DNA of 64,000 nucleotides from Methanosarcina siciliae T4/M (lineage in GTDB: Archaea > Halobacteriota > Methanosarcinia > Methanosarcinales > Methanosarcinaceae): assembly GCF_000970085.1 (NCBI RefSeq), contig NZ_CP009506.1, positions 2,232,001 through 2,296,000 of the forward strand. Direction: 5' to 3'. Both the position numbers and the translations under genes were made by a program. The notes under the pieces are model-generated. The model saw nothing but the letters and a program-made list of their open reading frames with translations, had not been told where the DNA came from and ran no database searches. This document shows positions 7,616 to 16,503 of the stretch, piece by piece (the first letter of the stretch is position 1; every line of letters begins with the position of its first letter).

Positions 7616-10273
7616 ATGGCAAAATACAAAGAAGAAAAAGAATCAGAAGTTGAAATAAAAAAATCTTATCAGGCTACCCTTATTCGCGAAGAGCCCGGCA
7701 AGAAAATCGAATTGGCGTTATCCGATCCTTCTTCGGATGAACCTGGAGACGAAGGGTCTGAACCCGATGATAATGGAGTTACAGCTATTCTTATTGACGA
7801 TGAAATGAAGCGCTCTTACATTAATTATGCAATGAGCGTCATCGTCGGAAGGGCACTTCCCGATGCAAGAGACGGCTTAAAGCCGGTCCACCGCAGGATC
7901 CTTTTTTCAATGAAGGAATCCGGGATTACTCACGACAAACCCTATAAGAAGTCAGCCCGTGTGGTGGGTGACGTGCTTGGTAAATACCACCCTCACGGAG
8001 ACGCTGCTGTCTATGACAGTATCGTGAGGATGGTGCAGGACTTCTCACTTCGCTATCCTCTGATCGATGGGCAGGGAAACTTCGGGTCCATTGATGGGGA
8101 CGAGGCTGCAGCCATGCGATATACCGAAGTCCGCATGGATAGGATTGCAGAGGAGATGCTAGCTGACATTGAAAAGGAGACCGTTCCGTTCAGGCCTAAC
8201 TATGACGGGTCCCTCGAAGAACCGGAAGTCCTTCCTGCAAAGCTCCCGAATCTCCTTATCAACGGGTCAACCGGAATTGCCGTAGGAATGGCAACGAACA
8301 TGGCGCCCCACAATATAAGTGAGGTCATTGACGGGACCCTTATGCTTATTGAAAACCCGGAAACCACGATTTCGGGACTGATGAACGTGGTAAAGGGGCC
8401 GGACTTTCCCACAGGAGCTCATATCCTGGGGACAGCAGGCATAAGGTCTGCATACATGACAGGCAGAGGGCCTGTAAAGATAAGGGCGGTTACCGAAATC
8501 CAGGAGCTTAAAAAAGATAGGCAGCAGATTGTAGTTACCGAACTTCCCTACCAGGTGAACAAGGCCAGAATGATTGAAAACATCGCCCAGCTTGTCAGGG
8601 AAAAGGTAATTGTCGGAATTTCCGATCTGCGGGACGAATCCGACAGGGATGGAATAAGGGTCGTAATCGAGCTTTCAAAGGGCACAAACGCCAGGGTTAT
8701 CTTAAACCAGCTTTACAAGCACACCCAGATGGAAACTACTTTCGGGGTTATCAACCTTGCCCTTGTGGACGGAAAGCCCAAGGAGCTGAACCTGAAACAG
8801 CTTCTGGAGATCTACCTTGAGTACCGGATGGAAATAATCCAGAAGCGGACGCTCTACGACCTGAAGAAGGGCGAAGAAAGAGCCCACATTCTTGAAGGGT
8901 TGAGGATTTCCCTTGATAACATAGACGCAGTGGTTGCCCTTATCAAGGGTTCTGCAAACGCTGACGAAGCTAAGCAGGGCCTGGTGGATAATTTTTCCCT
9001 TGACGAAGTGCAGGCAAAGGCTATTCTGGACATGCGCCTGCAGCGCCTTACCGGGCTTGAGACCCGGAAAATCCTTGAGGAACTGGAAAGCCTCATAAAA
9101 TTGATCGCCGAACTCAAAAAGATCCTTGAAAGCGATGAACTCAAGTACGAGATTATCAGGGCCGAACTCCTTGAACTCAAGAATAAGTACGGAGATGCCC
9201 GCAGGACAAAGATCATACATTACACGGAAGAAGTGACCGATGAAGACCTGATCCCGGAAGAAGACGTTGTGGTCACGATTACAAACAGCGGTTACATAAA
9301 ACGTCTTCCTCTTGACACCTATTCCATGCAACGCCGCGGAGGCAGAGGTATTATTGGCATGGAAATGAAGGAGGAAGACTTTGTGGAAAACCTCTTCATT
9401 TCCTCAACTCACAACTATATCCTCTTCTTTACAAACAGGGGAAGGCTCTACTGGCAGAAGGTCTATGAAATCCCCGAAGGCTCCCGCCAGTCGAGAGGCA
9501 AAGCCATAGTAAACCTGCTTGAGCTGCGGGAAGGTGAAATGGTCAATGCAATGATCCCTGTAAAAGAGTTTGCCGAAGACAGATACCTTCTTATGGCAAC
9601 AAGGGCAGGGACGATCAAAAAGACCCCACTATCCGAGTTCCGGAACCCGAGGAAAGCCGGCATAATCGCAGTCAGCCTGGATGAAGGCGACGAGCTTGTC
9701 AAAGTTCTCCTTACTGACGGAAAACAGGAAATTGTGATGGTCTCAAAGAAAGGCAAATCCATCCGTTTCTCCGAAGGAGACGTCCGCCCTATGGGGAGAA
9801 CCGCAAGAGGTGTCCGCGGCATGACTCTTGACGGTCCCGGCGACGAAGTGGTCAGCCTTGACCTGGTCGATGAGACTACAACCCTCCTTACTGTGACTGA
9901 AAACGGCTTCGGTAAAAGGACAGAATATTCCCAGTACCCGGCCCACCGCCGCGGCGGAAAAGGTGTGATTACAATTGTCACAAATCTCAGGAACGGCTCA
10001 GTCTCCAATGTAAAATCCGTAGCTGAAGACGACGAACTCATGTTCACAAGCGCAGAAGGCATAATCATCCGCATCCCGGCAAAAGATATCTCAATCCAGG
10101 GAAGAAACACACAGGGCGTAAGGATCATGAACATGAAATCCGGAGACAAGGTCGTCGGGATGGCCCGTATCAAAGCAGAAGATGAGGGTCAAAAACAGCT
10201 GAGACTCACGGACCTCAAAGCCGGAAAAGCAGAAAGTGAAAAATCTGAATTCGAGGCCGGCAAAGAAGAATGA
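7616..10273 (+). CDS. gyrA: DNA gyrase subunit A
   Basis: This is the cleavage and DNA-wrapping subunit of gyrase. Its 885 residues begin with an unusual acidic, low-complexity extension of about 55 residues. The canonical SYINYAMSVIVGRALPDARD then starts the winged-helix core. The catalytic tyrosine lies in AAAMRYTEVRM near residue 170. The C-terminal beta-pinwheel carries a good GyrA box, QRRGGRGIIGM, near residue 565, which is needed to wrap DNA. A degenerate blade motif, AHRRGGKGVI, lies further on. GAGGTGG six bases before ATG 7616 supports the start. It is cotranscribed with gyrB and followed by a strong hairpin. Confidence 0.97.
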   Translation: MAKYKEEKESEVEIKKSYQATLIREEPGKKIELALSDPSSDEPGDEGSEPDDNGVTAILIDDEMKRSYINYAMSVIVGRALPDARDGLKPVHRRILFSMKESGITHDKPYKKSARVVGDVLGKYHPHGDAAVYDSIVRMVQDFSLRYPLIDGQGNFGSIDGDEAAAMRYTEVRMDRIAEEMLADIEKETVPFRPNYDGSLEEPEVLPAKLPNLLINGSTGIAVGMATNMAPHNISEVIDGTLMLIENPETTISGLMNVVKGPDFPTGAHILGTAGIRSAYMTGRGPVKIRAVTEIQELKKDRQQIVVTELPYQVNKARMIENIAQLVREKVIVGISDLRDESDRDGIRVVIELSKGTNARVILNQLYKHTQMETTFGVINLALVDGKPKELNLKQLLEIYLEYRMEIIQKRTLYDLKKGEERAHILEGLRISLDNIDAVVALIKGSANADEAKQGLVDNFSLDEVQAKAILDMRLQRLTGLETRKILEELESLIKLIAELKKILESDELKYEIIRAELLELKNKYGDARRTKIIHYTEEVTDEDLIPEEDVVVTITNSGYIKRLPLDTYSMQRRGGRGIIGMEMKEEDFVENLFISSTHNYILFFTNRGRLYWQKVYEIPEGSRQSRGKAIVNLLELREGEMVNAMIPVKEFAEDRYLLMATRAGTIKKTPLSEFRNPRKAGIIAVSLDEGDELVKVLLTDGKQEIVMVSKKGKSIRFSEGDVRPMGRTARGVRGMTLDGPGDEVVSLDLVDETTTLLTVTENGFGKRTEYSQYPAHRRGGKGVITIVTNLRNGSVSNVKSVAEDDELMFTSAEGIIIRIPAKDISIQGRNTQGVRIMNMKSGDKVVGMARIKAEDEGQKQLRLTDLKAGKAESEKSEFEAGKEE

Positions 10274-10870
10274 ATGATGAGAGAGATAAATAATAGAAAT
10301 GAGTGAAGGAAAAGCTCCTTCACTCGAACTTCCTGCCGGAATGACCTATTGGGGATGGATATCCGGCATCTGGATCCCAGTCTGGAAGGGAGGCGGAAGG
10401 TATTATTCTTCCAATTACTTCTGTGTAATGGGGCTAGTTACGATCAAATCCGATAAAACGACAAGTTTGTCATCGCTTACGATTCTCTCCGCAAGCTACC
10501 CCTACACCCAGTTTTCCTGTTTACATACTCATTTTTTTGAGACAGGTTTCCCGATCTCAACAAAAATGAGTATACCAGATATATTACTCATAATTATATA
10601 AGTTGCGTGGAATATATTATACGTAATTCTGATCATTTGAGTTAGATTTTTACCTGTATTCAGTAAATTCTTCTGCTAATGCTTTTTCAGTAACTAAACC
10701 CTGTGACTTACTTTTTGAAATTATATAAGCTTTCGCTGGAATTTTACTTATATATATAAATAACGGTGAAATAGAAATGTAAAGCTTAAAAATGGAATCT
10801 GACTTTTGACCGTGTTTTGTAGTATCAGGTCCGTTAGTATTAATCATGTATAAGGACAATAACTGTAATT
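10274..10870. other. Intergenic region downstream of gyrA
   Basis: The gap holds the gyrA terminator-like hairpin at its left edge. The rest is AT-rich with several TATA-like stretches, such as 10588-10602 and 10745-10760, just ahead of the large TPR gene. Open frames at 10299-10601 and on the minus strand at 10650-10859 show no motif and are not called. Confidence 0.55.
10301..10325 (+). terminator. Hairpin downstream of gyrA
   Basis: A perfect 10-bp inverted repeat, GAGTGAAGGA and TCCTTCACTC, encloses the five-base loop AAAGC. It starts 27 bases after the gyrA stop. No T-run follows, so it could act as a terminator or as a 3-prime stabilising structure for the gyrBA message. Confidence 0.6.
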
Positions 10871-13186
10871 ATGGTATCAAGACGACTTCAGGATTCTGCA
10901 AATCGTTTATTTGGCAAAGCAGCCACTTTCATTGAGAATGGAGAGTATGACAGGGCTCTTGAGAGCTTGAAAGATGTCGATAAAATAATGAAAAAAGAAA
11001 AAGACCCTGAAATTTCTTTCCATACCTTATTTTTGAAGGGATACGCAATAAGTAAGGCTAGAGATCCTGAGGAAGCTCTGGAATTTTATGGGGAAGCCCT
11101 AAAAATCATCGAGCCGCTTTTTTCGGAAGAGCCGGGGAAAAAGAACTATCAAAAATTCATAAGCAATACGATTGAAGAGATAGGGAGTTCATTTGACGAG
11201 CTTATTGATGAGGAAAGAGCTAAAGAGCTGCTGAGACCGATGAAAAAGCAGTTTGAGAAAGTGGTCCGGGCATTTGAAGAACTGGTAAAATCAGACCCTG
11301 AAAATCAGGAATATCTTTCCGGCTTCCTGGAGATTATTGGAAGTATGGGGTTGTGTTATCAAGTCGGGGAGTTGATGGACGAGACGGTGAAGCTCTTTGA
11401 CAAAAAAATAGACATCTACGAAAAACTCTTCGAGCTTGGGTCTGGAGAGACGGATTTTCTCGGCGATTTTGATGAGGACATCGAACTTTACGGGTATTTT
11501 TTCCGGAATTACGGACACCTGAAGGAAGCCGAAGAAAATTACCTCAGAGCAGCAGGAATTTACAGGAAAATGATTGAGAGAGACCCTGAAAACAGCATGG
11601 CCGAATATTACCTGAGCTATACTTACAGCTACCTTGGGAGCCTGTATTCCGATATGGAAACTTTGGAAAAGGCAGAACGGTATTACGAGGAAGCTGTGGA
11701 ATTGATGGATAAAGGCTATAAAGAATTTCCCGAGGACTATGCGTATGCAGTTTCTTTAGCCAATATTCATGAAAGCTATGGCATTGCGTTTTCCAATAGA
11801 GAAGATCTTGAAAAGTCAATCGCGAATTACACAAAAGCCAGGGAAATTTACCGGGACCTGATAATAAACCACCCTTCAGAATTTGCACACAACAAAAAAA
11901 TTGCAATGTATCTGGATGACCTGGGGGACCGTTTTTCAAAAATAGGGGAATTCGAGGCTGCAGAACTCTGCTACAAAGACAAACTGGATGTTTTCCGGAA
12001 CCTGCATGATGAAGATCCCGAAGACCTGAATCCCATAATTGAAATTTCCGATACATATGAAGAACTCGGAGACCTCTTTGCAGAACACGGGGAAACTGAA
12101 AAAGCAAAGGATTACTACGAAAAAGAAATCGAAATCTACGAAAGCCTTCTGGAAACAGAGCCCGATGCCCTGGACTATAAAACATATAAGGCTGAGGTAC
12201 AGGCTGCTATAGGAAAACTCTATCTTGATGAAAAACCCGAAAAAGCACGGAAATATTTTGAGGATGCTCTGTCAGTGCTTGAAAACAATTTCGGGCTGGA
12301 AGCGGAAATGGATATACATTATTCAGTGCTCAAAAAGGTACTCAACAACTTTATTCAATTATTCAAAAATCAGGAAGAGCATGAAAAGGCATCCGAGATG
12401 TACAGCAAATTACTTGCAGTCCAGCAGCGTATGCTTGACCTGAACCCCGAAGAAAGGGAATATAAAGAAGACCTCGCGGTCACATACACTAACCTTGCAC
12501 TCCTTCATTCCGAAAGAGGGGATATTGAGCAGGAAGCCCGTTATCACAGGCTGGCTCTCGACATTCATGAAAAAATATTGGAAGAATCCTCTGACTATCC
12601 GTTATTCCTGCAAAGGTTTGTCACCGGCATTTATCTCCTCGGATCAAGAATTAAGCTCGATGAAGAATCCCGGGGAAAAGAAAACGGCATTGTCAAGGAA
12701 TACCTTGAGCTCGCTAAAAAAGCAGAGAATAAACTTTATGCTGTCAAACCGGAAATAATGGAAGATAAGGAACTGATTGCCGAAATCGCTGAAAAGATGG
12801 GTATTTCTTTCAGAGAGAACGAAATGTATGAGGAGGCGATTGAAGAATTCAAACGTTCCCTTGCAATCCGCGAAAAATTGCACGAAAAAAACCCCGAAAA
12901 TCTGAATTATTTAACTGTTCTTGAAGGCACATTCCACCAGATGGGAATCACATTCTTAGCCCAAACGGATCTGGAAAAAGCAAAGGAAGCCCTCGAAAAA
13001 GCAATGAACCTCAATGCAAAACTGCTTGAAACCGATCCCGAGGACTTTAATTACCTTGCCCGTTCTTCCATGATATTTGAAACATATTCAAGTGTACTTG
13101 AGAATATGGGCAAATCCGAAGAAGCTGCGAAATACCTTGCAAAAGCCGAGGCGATTAATGCAAAACTGGGATATAGTAATGAATGA
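10871..13186 (+). CDS. Large tetratricopeptide-repeat protein
   Basis: The 771-residue protein consists almost entirely of TPR-like helical hairpins. Typical units have the pattern LEKAERYYEEAVELM, EKAKDYYEKEIEIYE and LEKAKEALEKAMNLNAKLL, with a periodic acidic linker ending in DPE. There is no signal peptide, membrane segment or enzymatic domain, so it is likely a cytoplasmic scaffold. Methanosarcina genomes carry many such TPR proteins without known partners. It is flanked by long gaps and is probably transcribed alone. The TPR call is secure; the role is unknown. Confidence 0.9.
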   Translation: MVSRRLQDSANRLFGKAATFIENGEYDRALESLKDVDKIMKKEKDPEISFHTLFLKGYAISKARDPEEALEFYGEALKIIEPLFSEEPGKKNYQKFISNTIEEIGSSFDELIDEERAKELLRPMKKQFEKVVRAFEELVKSDPENQEYLSGFLEIIGSMGLCYQVGELMDETVKLFDKKIDIYEKLFELGSGETDFLGDFDEDIELYGYFFRNYGHLKEAEENYLRAAGIYRKMIERDPENSMAEYYLSYTYSYLGSLYSDMETLEKAERYYEEAVELMDKGYKEFPEDYAYAVSLANIHESYGIAFSNREDLEKSIANYTKAREIYRDLIINHPSEFAHNKKIAMYLDDLGDRFSKIGEFEAAELCYKDKLDVFRNLHDEDPEDLNPIIEISDTYEELGDLFAEHGETEKAKDYYEKEIEIYESLLETEPDALDYKTYKAEVQAAIGKLYLDEKPEKARKYFEDALSVLENNFGLEAEMDIHYSVLKKVLNNFIQLFKNQEEHEKASEMYSKLLAVQQRMLDLNPEEREYKEDLAVTYTNLALLHSERGDIEQEARYHRLALDIHEKILEESSDYPLFLQRFVTGIYLLGSRIKLDEESRGKENGIVKEYLELAKKAENKLYAVKPEIMEDKELIAEIAEKMGISFRENEMYEEAIEEFKRSLAIREKLHEKNPENLNYLTVLEGTFHQMGITFLAQTDLEKAKEALEKAMNLNAKLLETDPEDFNYLARSSMIFETYSSVLENMGKSEEAAKYLAKAEAINAKLGYSNE

Positions 13187-13622
13187 CCCGAATGACCCTG
13201 CATAATCACGTTTTTTCGCACATGCACACGTAAATTTTTGCATGAATTTCGTAATTAAGGCCGATTTGACAGGCACACTTAGATAGCCTCTCCGATTCGA
13301 GATCTCAAGATCTATTTCTTCTAAAAATCAATCAGCTTCCGCTGAGTAACAAATTGCATGAAAATTTCCGGCGGCAGGCTTTCAATCCGGAGGGGAGCCA
13401 GGAGGGAAACTTATTTTTGCAGGGTCTCTTTTTTTGAATCGATTTTTGAACAGGTCGGGTGCCGGTTTGTTTTACAGGATTTTCTGAATTCAGGGCCGTT
13501 TTGAGTTTTGATTCTTCTTAAATACAGGGTAACCATACACCTGCGGAGCAAAACGCTTGTTTAGCCAACCTCACTTGGATAGCCCCCATTCGAGAAGTTT
13601 CAAGAGACACTAAACAAACTTT
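13187..13622. repeat. Intergenic region with diverged repeats
   Basis: There is no gene here. A segment at 13478-13556 is a diverged direct copy of 14892-14968 on the other side of the ATPase gene; both contain ACAGGG, a CCATAC-CCTGC core and GGAGCA or AGAGCA. Within the gap, 13273-13320 and 13569-13614 also resemble each other, both with CACTT, GGATAGCC or AGATAGCC, and ATTCGAGA. The region looks like decayed intergenic repeat elements. Confidence 0.5.
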
Positions 13623-14882
13623 TCATTCGAGGAACCATTTCCATACCGGTTTCACGACTATTTCTCTCCCTCCTGCATCCAATGTGCCTTCCTCTTCAAG
13701 CGTCAGGATAAGCCCGCTGTCAAGTTTATAAGCTTCCATTGCCTCTTTTAATCCTTCAATTTCCCTCTTCTTTGTTTCAGGATTGTTAAGGTTCACTGAA
13801 ACCTGAATTGCCTCGCTAACCCGCAGTCCTTCCCTCAGCACAAAATCGCATTCCTTTTTTTCGGAATGGTAGTACGGTTCTTTTTCTCTTCTCAACAGTT
13901 CGACAAAGACCAGGTTCTCAAGCCTCTGTCCTTTGTTTTCGGAAAAATTGAACACCACCGTCTTCAGAAAACTGTTGTCAACGGTATATATCTTTGAAGA
14001 CGACACCTTCTGCTTTTTCAGTGAGTAGTCAAACCTGGGAACCTGGTAGAGCAAAAACACATTCCGGAAGTAATCAATATAGTTTTTGATCGTGCTTAAA
14101 CTCTTTATCCCGGTTATGTTTCTCAATGTGGGGTAAGAATGCGCCCTCCCCACGTTAGAAAGCAGGAACAGGGCAAGGTCCTTAAGAACTTTTCCCTCCT
14201 TTATATTGTAGCGGACCAGAACGTCTTTGGTCAGGATATCCTCAAAATATCCTCTGGAAAGTTCAAGGTCCCCGCTTTTCAGGACAAGCGGAAAGCCTCC
14301 GCTTTCGAAGTATTCCAGAAAATAACTGAATATCTCAGCTTTCCCGGAGCTGGTAAGAAGTCCGGCTTCAATTTCTTCTCCTGTAATCTCGATTCCCTTC
14401 AGGCGCAGGAACTCCTTAAAGGAGAAAGGAAAAAGCCTGAGCACTTTGTTTCTTCCGGTCAAAAATGTAGATATTTCCGAACTGAGGAGCTGGGAATTCG
14501 AGCCTGTGGCAAATACCTTTTTGCTTTCCTTGTAAAGGTTGTTAAACCATCTTTCCCAGAGCGGCACGTTCTGTATCTCATCTAAAAAATAATACACTTG
14601 CCCTGTTTCGCTTTTGTCAAGTTCCTCCCTGTAAAGCTCAGTTACGAGGTCCTGCAAATCCTGAAAATTCTTAACTTCGAAGTTTGCAAGCCGGATGTCA
14701 TCAAAGTCCACATAAAACTTAACCCCCTCAAGCTGCCCGGCTATCAACTTCAAAAGTGAACTCTTCCCACATCGCCTGATCCCCGAGATGATAACGATTT
14801 CATTTCCCCTGAGGTATCTCTCAAGGTCGAGAATGGCAATGAAATCTTTAAAAATGAAATATGACTTCTTATCGCCCGTCAA
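13623..14882 (-). CDS. AAA-family ATPase with C-terminal DUF4143
   Basis: The 419-residue protein has an N-terminal AAA_14 ATPase with Walker A ISGIRRCGKSSLLK near residues 33-46 and Walker B YYFLDEIQNV near residue 97. A sensor region FATGSNSQLLSSE follows, then a C-terminal DUF4143 domain with a nuclease-like fold, including ENLVFVELLRR and CDFVLREG near residues 330-355. The family is abundant in archaea and anaerobic bacteria; its members behave as lineage-specific expansions with unknown function. Direct repeats of about 75 bp flank the gene, suggesting it arrived or was duplicated as a unit. It has no operon partner. Confidence 0.9.
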   Translation of the reverse strand: MTGDKKSYFIFKDFIAILDLERYLRGNEIVIISGIRRCGKSSLLKLIAGQLEGVKFYVDFDDIRLANFEVKNFQDLQDLVTELYREELDKSETGQVYYFLDEIQNVPLWERWFNNLYKESKKVFATGSNSQLLSSEISTFLTGRNKVLRLFPFSFKEFLRLKGIEITGEEIEAGLLTSSGKAEIFSYFLEYFESGGFPLVLKSGDLELSRGYFEDILTKDVLVRYNIKEGKVLKDLALFLLSNVGRAHSYPTLRNITGIKSLSTIKNYIDYFRNVFLLYQVPRFDYSLKKQKVSSSKIYTVDNSFLKTVVFNFSENKGQRLENLVFVELLRREKEPYYHSEKKECDFVLREGLRVSEAIQVSVNLNNPETKKREIEGLKEAMEAYKLDSGLILTLEEEGTLDAGGREIVVKPVWKWFLE

Positions 14883-14891
14883 TTATTGCAA

Positions 14892-14968
14892 GATTTTCGT
14901 AATCCAGACCGGTTTGAGCTTCGATGTTTCTTAAAAACAGGGCGGCCATACGCCTGCAGAGCAGGCGG
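14892..14968 (+). repeat. Direct repeat copy upstream of the ATPase gene
   Basis: By eye this segment matches 13478-13556 at well over two thirds of positions and in the same orientation. The two copies bracket the DUF4143 ATPase gene. It starts about 10 bases upstream of that gene's start codon, so it also overlaps its promoter and leader. Confidence 0.5.
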
Positions 14969-15018
14969 TGAAGTGCGAAAAAGACAAAAACAAAAGATTT
15001 TAAATCTAAAACCAGTTT

Positions 15019-15059
15019 AAGCTGAATAAATTAGTCAGCTTCTTTTGCCACTGCAGTGG
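15019..15059 (-). terminator. Hairpins downstream of the YdjM-like gene
   Basis: A 7-bp inverted repeat (AAGCTGA at 15019-15025 with TCAGCTT at 15035-15041) lies next to the 12-bp palindrome CCACTGCAGTGG (15048-15059). Together they sit about 70-110 bases past the stop of the minus-strand hydrolase gene and are a plausible transcript end. Confidence 0.4.
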
Positions 15060-15130
15060 TATTTACCATTATTCCTGATCAAGTAGCTTTAAACTGATTG
15101 CTATCTGGAATAAAATCGAATACCTAAATC

Positions 15131-16186
15131 TCACCCAAAATAATTCTCCCCTAATTTCTCTTCCTCCTCTTCCCCCTGTACGCTTGCATACGCCTCATAC
15201 TCCCCGCTCTCCGTATCAAAAACGAACCTGTAAACCGTATCAAAATACGCCCACATTTCAACATACGGGTTTCTCGCATCACTCAGCAAGACAGTTACCG
15301 AACCGTTTTCTTCCGAGACGCTGTAGACAGGATAATCGATTTCCTGAGGGACGGCTGTGCTGTAGAGTTTTTCGGCTCTTTCGGCGTAGGCAGCAGCATC
15401 GGGGACGTCGCCGGTCACGTTTATTTTTTCGATATAATCGCTTCTTTCGATCCCTGCCCAGTAGCTGACTTCCAGAATCTTGTAGTGGGTGGCGTTATAG
15501 GAATATGCGGTAAGGAACTTTCCGGGTGAGGAAGGGTAAGTTTCCTGGTAGCTGATTTTTGCCCCCTCGGTGTCGGAAATATGTTTCACGAGAAATATTT
15601 TTGCAACCGGCAGGACTGTGATCCAGACCAGGAGCACGACCAGAAGCGTTGTATAGAATTTGCTCCGGTTTTCGGTGACAAAGGTACAGAAGTTGTTGAA
15701 CCTCCCGTTCCATCTGCCATTTCTTTTCATATGTCCGACAAGTACGATAAAGACGGGCACCAGGGGAAGAAGGTTTGCCAGGGGGTCGAAAAAGTAGACG
15801 GCTCCCATGATTGATGTCTCGGTGCTGAACGGGTAGAGGGGGCGCATTTTCCAGCTGGTGGCATAATCAAGGTAGCTGTGGAGGAAAATAGCTGCAAACC
15901 CGGCGGCGGTGAACCTGCGGTCTTTTGTTATAAGCCAGATTAAAAGTGTAACCAGAGCAATGAAAAGGATGGAATGCATGAACTCCCTGTGGCCCAGCAG
16001 GTAAAAAAGCTGGTTTCGGGTTTCATGGCTTACGCTGTCGCTGACAAGGGCAAAGAGGATGTACGGGATGAAGTCCAGGTCAGGCAGAATTGCCAGAAAT
16101 GCCAGAATTTCTCGTTTTCTTCCTTTATATCCGAGAGCCAGAGCGATCAGAAGGCCGACTCCGAGGTGGGAGAGTGTGTTTACCAT
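15131..16186 (-). CDS. Membrane-bound metal-dependent hydrolase, YdjM/DUF457 family
   Basis: The 351-residue protein has the YdjM signature: an N-terminal HLGVGLLIALALGY, then ILPDLDFIPY near residue 33, GHREFMHSILF near residue 66 and LHSYLDYATSWKMRPLYPF near residue 102. The histidines and aspartates in these motifs are thought to bind metal. About four to five membrane helices occupy the first 200 residues. The C-terminal 150 residues form a soluble, probably extracytoplasmic domain ending in a run of glutamates. The substrate is unknown; relatives are sometimes called inner-membrane hydrolases. It is monocistronic. Confidence 0.85.
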   Translation of the reverse strand: MVNTLSHLGVGLLIALALGYKGRKREILAFLAILPDLDFIPYILFALVSDSVSHETRNQLFYLLGHREFMHSILFIALVTLLIWLITKDRRFTAAGFAAIFLHSYLDYATSWKMRPLYPFSTETSIMGAVYFFDPLANLLPLVPVFIVLVGHMKRNGRWNGRFNNFCTFVTENRSKFYTTLLVVLLVWITVLPVAKIFLVKHISDTEGAKISYQETYPSSPGKFLTAYSYNATHYKILEVSYWAGIERSDYIEKINVTGDVPDAAAYAERAEKLYSTAVPQEIDYPVYSVSEENGSVTVLLSDARNPYVEMWAYFDTVYRFVFDTESGEYEAYASVQGEEEEEKLGENYFG

Positions 16187-16251
16187 TTATTTTATCCCTT
16201 TATTATGGGTGAACTTTCAAAATATATATCTTTAATTGATGCGAGGAAGCT

Positions 16252-16466
16252 TTGAAAAATTTGAAAGTTCCGTTTGAGAATGATCAAGCAGAAAGAGATA
16301 TCAGGATGATGAAACTGCAGCAGAAAATATAAGGAACTTTTAGAAAACACAAGGAGTGCAAACTTTCTGCAGGATTAGAGCGTAGATTTCTACAATTAGA
16401 AAGAACGGGTTGCCCGTTTTAAAGGCTATTATAGCGACGCTTAAGGGAACGCCGTTTGTACCCTGA
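16252..16466 (+). pseudogene. Remnant of an IS66-family transposase C-terminus
   Basis: Translation from 16252 gives LKNLKVPFENDQAERDIRMM followed by KLQQKI and a stop. This is the conserved end of the IS66 DDE domain, with the usual PFxNNxAERDIRMxK motif. After a frameshift the reading resumes as TFCRIRA, stop, ISTIRKNGLPVLKAIIATLK and GTPFVP, which also matches the IS66 C-terminus. Two in-frame stops and one frameshift show that it is dead. No other part of the element or its ends was found nearby. Confidence 0.85.
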
Positions 16467-16503
16467 ACAGTTACAGGAAAAGAAGAAAACAAAAAGACTA
16501 AAC

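Noticed and set aside
10299..10601. 100-codon frame after gyrA
   Set aside because: It starts inside the terminator-like hairpin and its translation shows no pattern of a real protein.
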